The notes beneath the pieces are model-generated. The model ran no database searches, was not told the origin of the DNA, and saw nothing but the letters and a program-made list of their open reading frames with translations. Shown piece by piece: positions 16,966 through 64,000 of a stretch of DNA of 64,000 nucleotides. The position numbers and the translations under genes were made by a program. Positions within the stretch are counted from its first letter, which is position 1; each line of letters opens with the position of its first letter. The DNA comes from Leptodactylus fallax (lineage: Eukaryota; Chordata; Amphibia; Anura; Leptodactylidae): positions 1,984,001 to 2,048,000 of the forward strand of contig CAMRHE010000330.1 of assembly GCA_947044405.1 (NCBI GenBank), read 5' to 3'.

Positions 16966-17431
16966 AGGGCTTATTTACATGGCGTGTTACAGCCGTTTTA
17001 AACACTGATCCATGAAAAAAAGTGACATTTTCTATATGTGACCATTTTTTGATGTACACACAGACCCAATAGAAATAAATGGGTTTATTTTTAATGTAAA
17101 TAGGGATTGCCGTCCGAGTTACATCCAGTAAAAACGGATCAGTGGGTTGGGTCAAAAACAAAAGACCAATGAAATTCATCTGTTGCTTTAACAGTCCATT
17201 AAAATCGGATGCAAAGGCAATGACACTACGGCGTCAACAACAGAAAAACGGACGTGGAACGGACGCAGAAGAGATGTACTTGGTTGTAAAAAACAGAAAA
17301 ATGGACGTGAAACAGATGAAAAAGGATAAAACTTGGACACGGACATAAAAATGGACACGGAACGGACACCAAACTGCTGAAAACGGACTGTTTTGTGGAG
17401 AGGCGGACACAGATGTGTGAATAGAGCCTTA
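16966..17431. repeat. MITE-like repeat, GGCTTATT..GTGTGAAT ends (copy 2 of 3)
   Basis: It starts AGGGCTTATTTACATGGCG and ends ATGTGTGAATAGAGCCTTAG. The inner 'aacggatcagtgggttggg' matches copy 1. The right half contains several variants of 'aaaatggacacggaacgg', a loose internal tandem. Confidence 0.5.
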
Positions 17432-17769
17432 GCCCAGTTTCAGAAATTTCTGCAACAAATCTGCTGTGTGAATTAATGTTAAAAAAAAAAAAAATCTTCT
17501 ACAGCGTCCACACAAGTATATCCTGTGGGGTGGGGGAGCAGATTTTTATTATTTTAGAGGGTATGTTATGTTTACACCATTTTTCAATAAGCCTGTGACA
17601 TCCAAGCAGCTAAGCTCCACATGTCCATATATGTCTATGATAAGTCCTTCCAAATACCCCTCAGAAGACCTTTCGCATTTTGGGAGAGCTCAGCTGACAT
17701 AACAAGTGCCCTGTCAGTGTCCCCCTCACTCACACAGGTCCTCTCTCTAGCACAGCTGACTAGGAAGAG

Positions 17770-18030
17770 CCTCAGGGGGATGCCGGCCACGCCCACCGGT
17801 GACTTCCCGGTATTTACATCATCAGCCAGTCTCCGCCCACTTCTCGTCCTCACGTAGATCTGCTTTCGGTTCCCCTGAAGATAAGAGGCGTGTTTATGTA
17901 AATGACGGGGCGTGGTTACGGTGGCCGTCACTTGAGCTCGGTTGCTGAGCTGCGGGAGTGTCACAGACTGAGGAGAGGAGAAGAGGGAAAGGAGGCGGCG
18001 AGGAGCGGGCGCCCCCACTGCACACACAGG
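17770..18030 (+). promoter_or_regulatory. PFKP: CpG-rich probable PFKP promoter and 5'UTR start
   Basis: CpG dinucleotides cluster here against CpG-poor surroundings. A reverse GC box lies in CTCCGCCCAC (about 17831) and a forward one in ACGGGGCGTGG (about 17905); a G/A-rich tract with GGAGGCGGCGAGGAGCGGGCG follows near 17990. There is no convincing TATA box at a fixed distance, as expected for a broadly expressed glycolytic gene. The start site is not determined. The start codon is about 170 bp farther, across an AT-rich leader that could be spliced. Confidence 0.55.
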
Positions 18031-18048
18031 GCTCAGGCTAGCTATTTC

Positions 18049-18072
18049 ATGGACAGTCTTATATTTTCTTAG
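18049..18072 (+). other. Short upstream open reading frame
   Basis: ATG at 18049 opens a seven-codon frame ending TAG at 18070-18072. Two more short ATG frames follow before the main start (in 'gtaatgtatatt' and 'tatatgtctatt'). They matter only if the leader is transcribed and not spliced out, which the sequence cannot show. Confidence 0.3.
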
Positions 18073-18196
18073 TGCATTTAGTGTAATGTATATTTATATT
18101 TGTAGCAGTGAACTTGTTATATAGCTATATTATATACAGAGGAGGATATAGAATTATATGTCTATTTATTACTAGAGTATATAGGGGATTGCAGCC

Positions 18197-63600
<45,404 letters not shown>

Positions 63601-64000
63601 GTAAGTATAAATGTCTGACGTCTCAGATGGGAAATATGTTATTTACATGCAGTGAATCTGTGGACAAACTACATTTCCCATGATTCATCTGCCTGCTCTC
63701 CCCTCCAGTGAAATCACAGGTAATCACTCCCCCTCTGTACGTCACATGATGTTATGATGTTTTGTTTAGAAGCTGACTCCCTCCTTTCCCCCTGTGAGCA
63801 GCAAACAGAGGGAGTGAGAGTCTTGAAGTCCACATACACACTAGATGGCCCATGGAAATCAGCGGTTTTGTCCAACTTTTACTGTACTGCATGTGCAGGG
63901 CTCTGGAGTTAAGTCTAGATTTGGGTGTAGTCAGTAAAAAGTTACTAACTCTGACAATGTACAAACAGTACATTTAAAAAACTTCATCAACCACCACTGA
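63601..64000 (+). other. PFKP: PFKP intron 8 (incomplete)
   Basis: It begins GTAAGTATAA and runs off the window. No acceptor followed by the next expected PFK exon is visible in these 400 bases. The sequence around 63660-63850 looks like part of a dispersed repeat but could not be assigned. Confidence 0.85.

Overview
The window is vertebrate nuclear DNA, most likely from a frog (anuran amphibian). It is intron-rich and full of Tc1/mariner elements, fold-back MITEs and a Ty3/gypsy retrotransposon of the type found in frogs and fish. The species assignment is inference; the vertebrate assignment rests on a recognisable host gene.

Host gene. Only one host gene is seen: the 5' part of a phosphofructokinase-1 gene on the + strand. 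Eight exons (18197-18281, 29781-29854, 44599-44676, 46518-46707, 49777-49942, 62324-62368, 62467-62575, 63505-63600) give 843 coding bases, 281 codons, with consistent phases and GT-AG junctions throughout. The sequence is closest to the platelet isoform PFKP (for example ESPPEEGW and [13 protein letters not shown]). The gene runs off the right edge in intron 8, so the rest of the catalytic N-half and the whole regulatory C-half lie outside. A CpG/GC-box-rich stretch at about 17770-18030 is the likely promoter.

Left flank (1-17.7 kb). No host gene is supported. It holds two Tc1 copies that share one internal deletion (3940-4866 minus, 9793-10721 plus), a nearly intact Tc1 of a second family (14260-15899), a tRNA-derived SINE relic and several MITE families.

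Introns 1-4. Intron 1 has TA-dinucleotide tracts and a 31-bp minisatellite. Intron 2 has a long-inverted-repeat element, a third Tc1 deletion derivative and many fold-back elements. Introns 3 and 4 are shorter and also hold MITEs.

Intron 5 (49.9-62.3 kb) is the most unusual part. It contains a cluster of four adjacent fold-back repeats, then a Tc1 with one premature stop (52172-53807), then a young Ty3/gypsy element (54102-59940). The gypsy element has 5'-LTR, PBS, Gag with a SCAN-like capsid and zinc knuckle, protease, integrase, a 41-residue tandem repeat, polypurine tract and 3'-LTR, but no reverse transcriptase or RNase H. Protease is followed by integrase, the order of Gmr1-like elements. 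The 3'-LTR runs into long poly-G tracts (59866-60471) that look like base-calling or assembly errors, because the matching part of the 5'-LTR is ordinary sequence of almost the same length.
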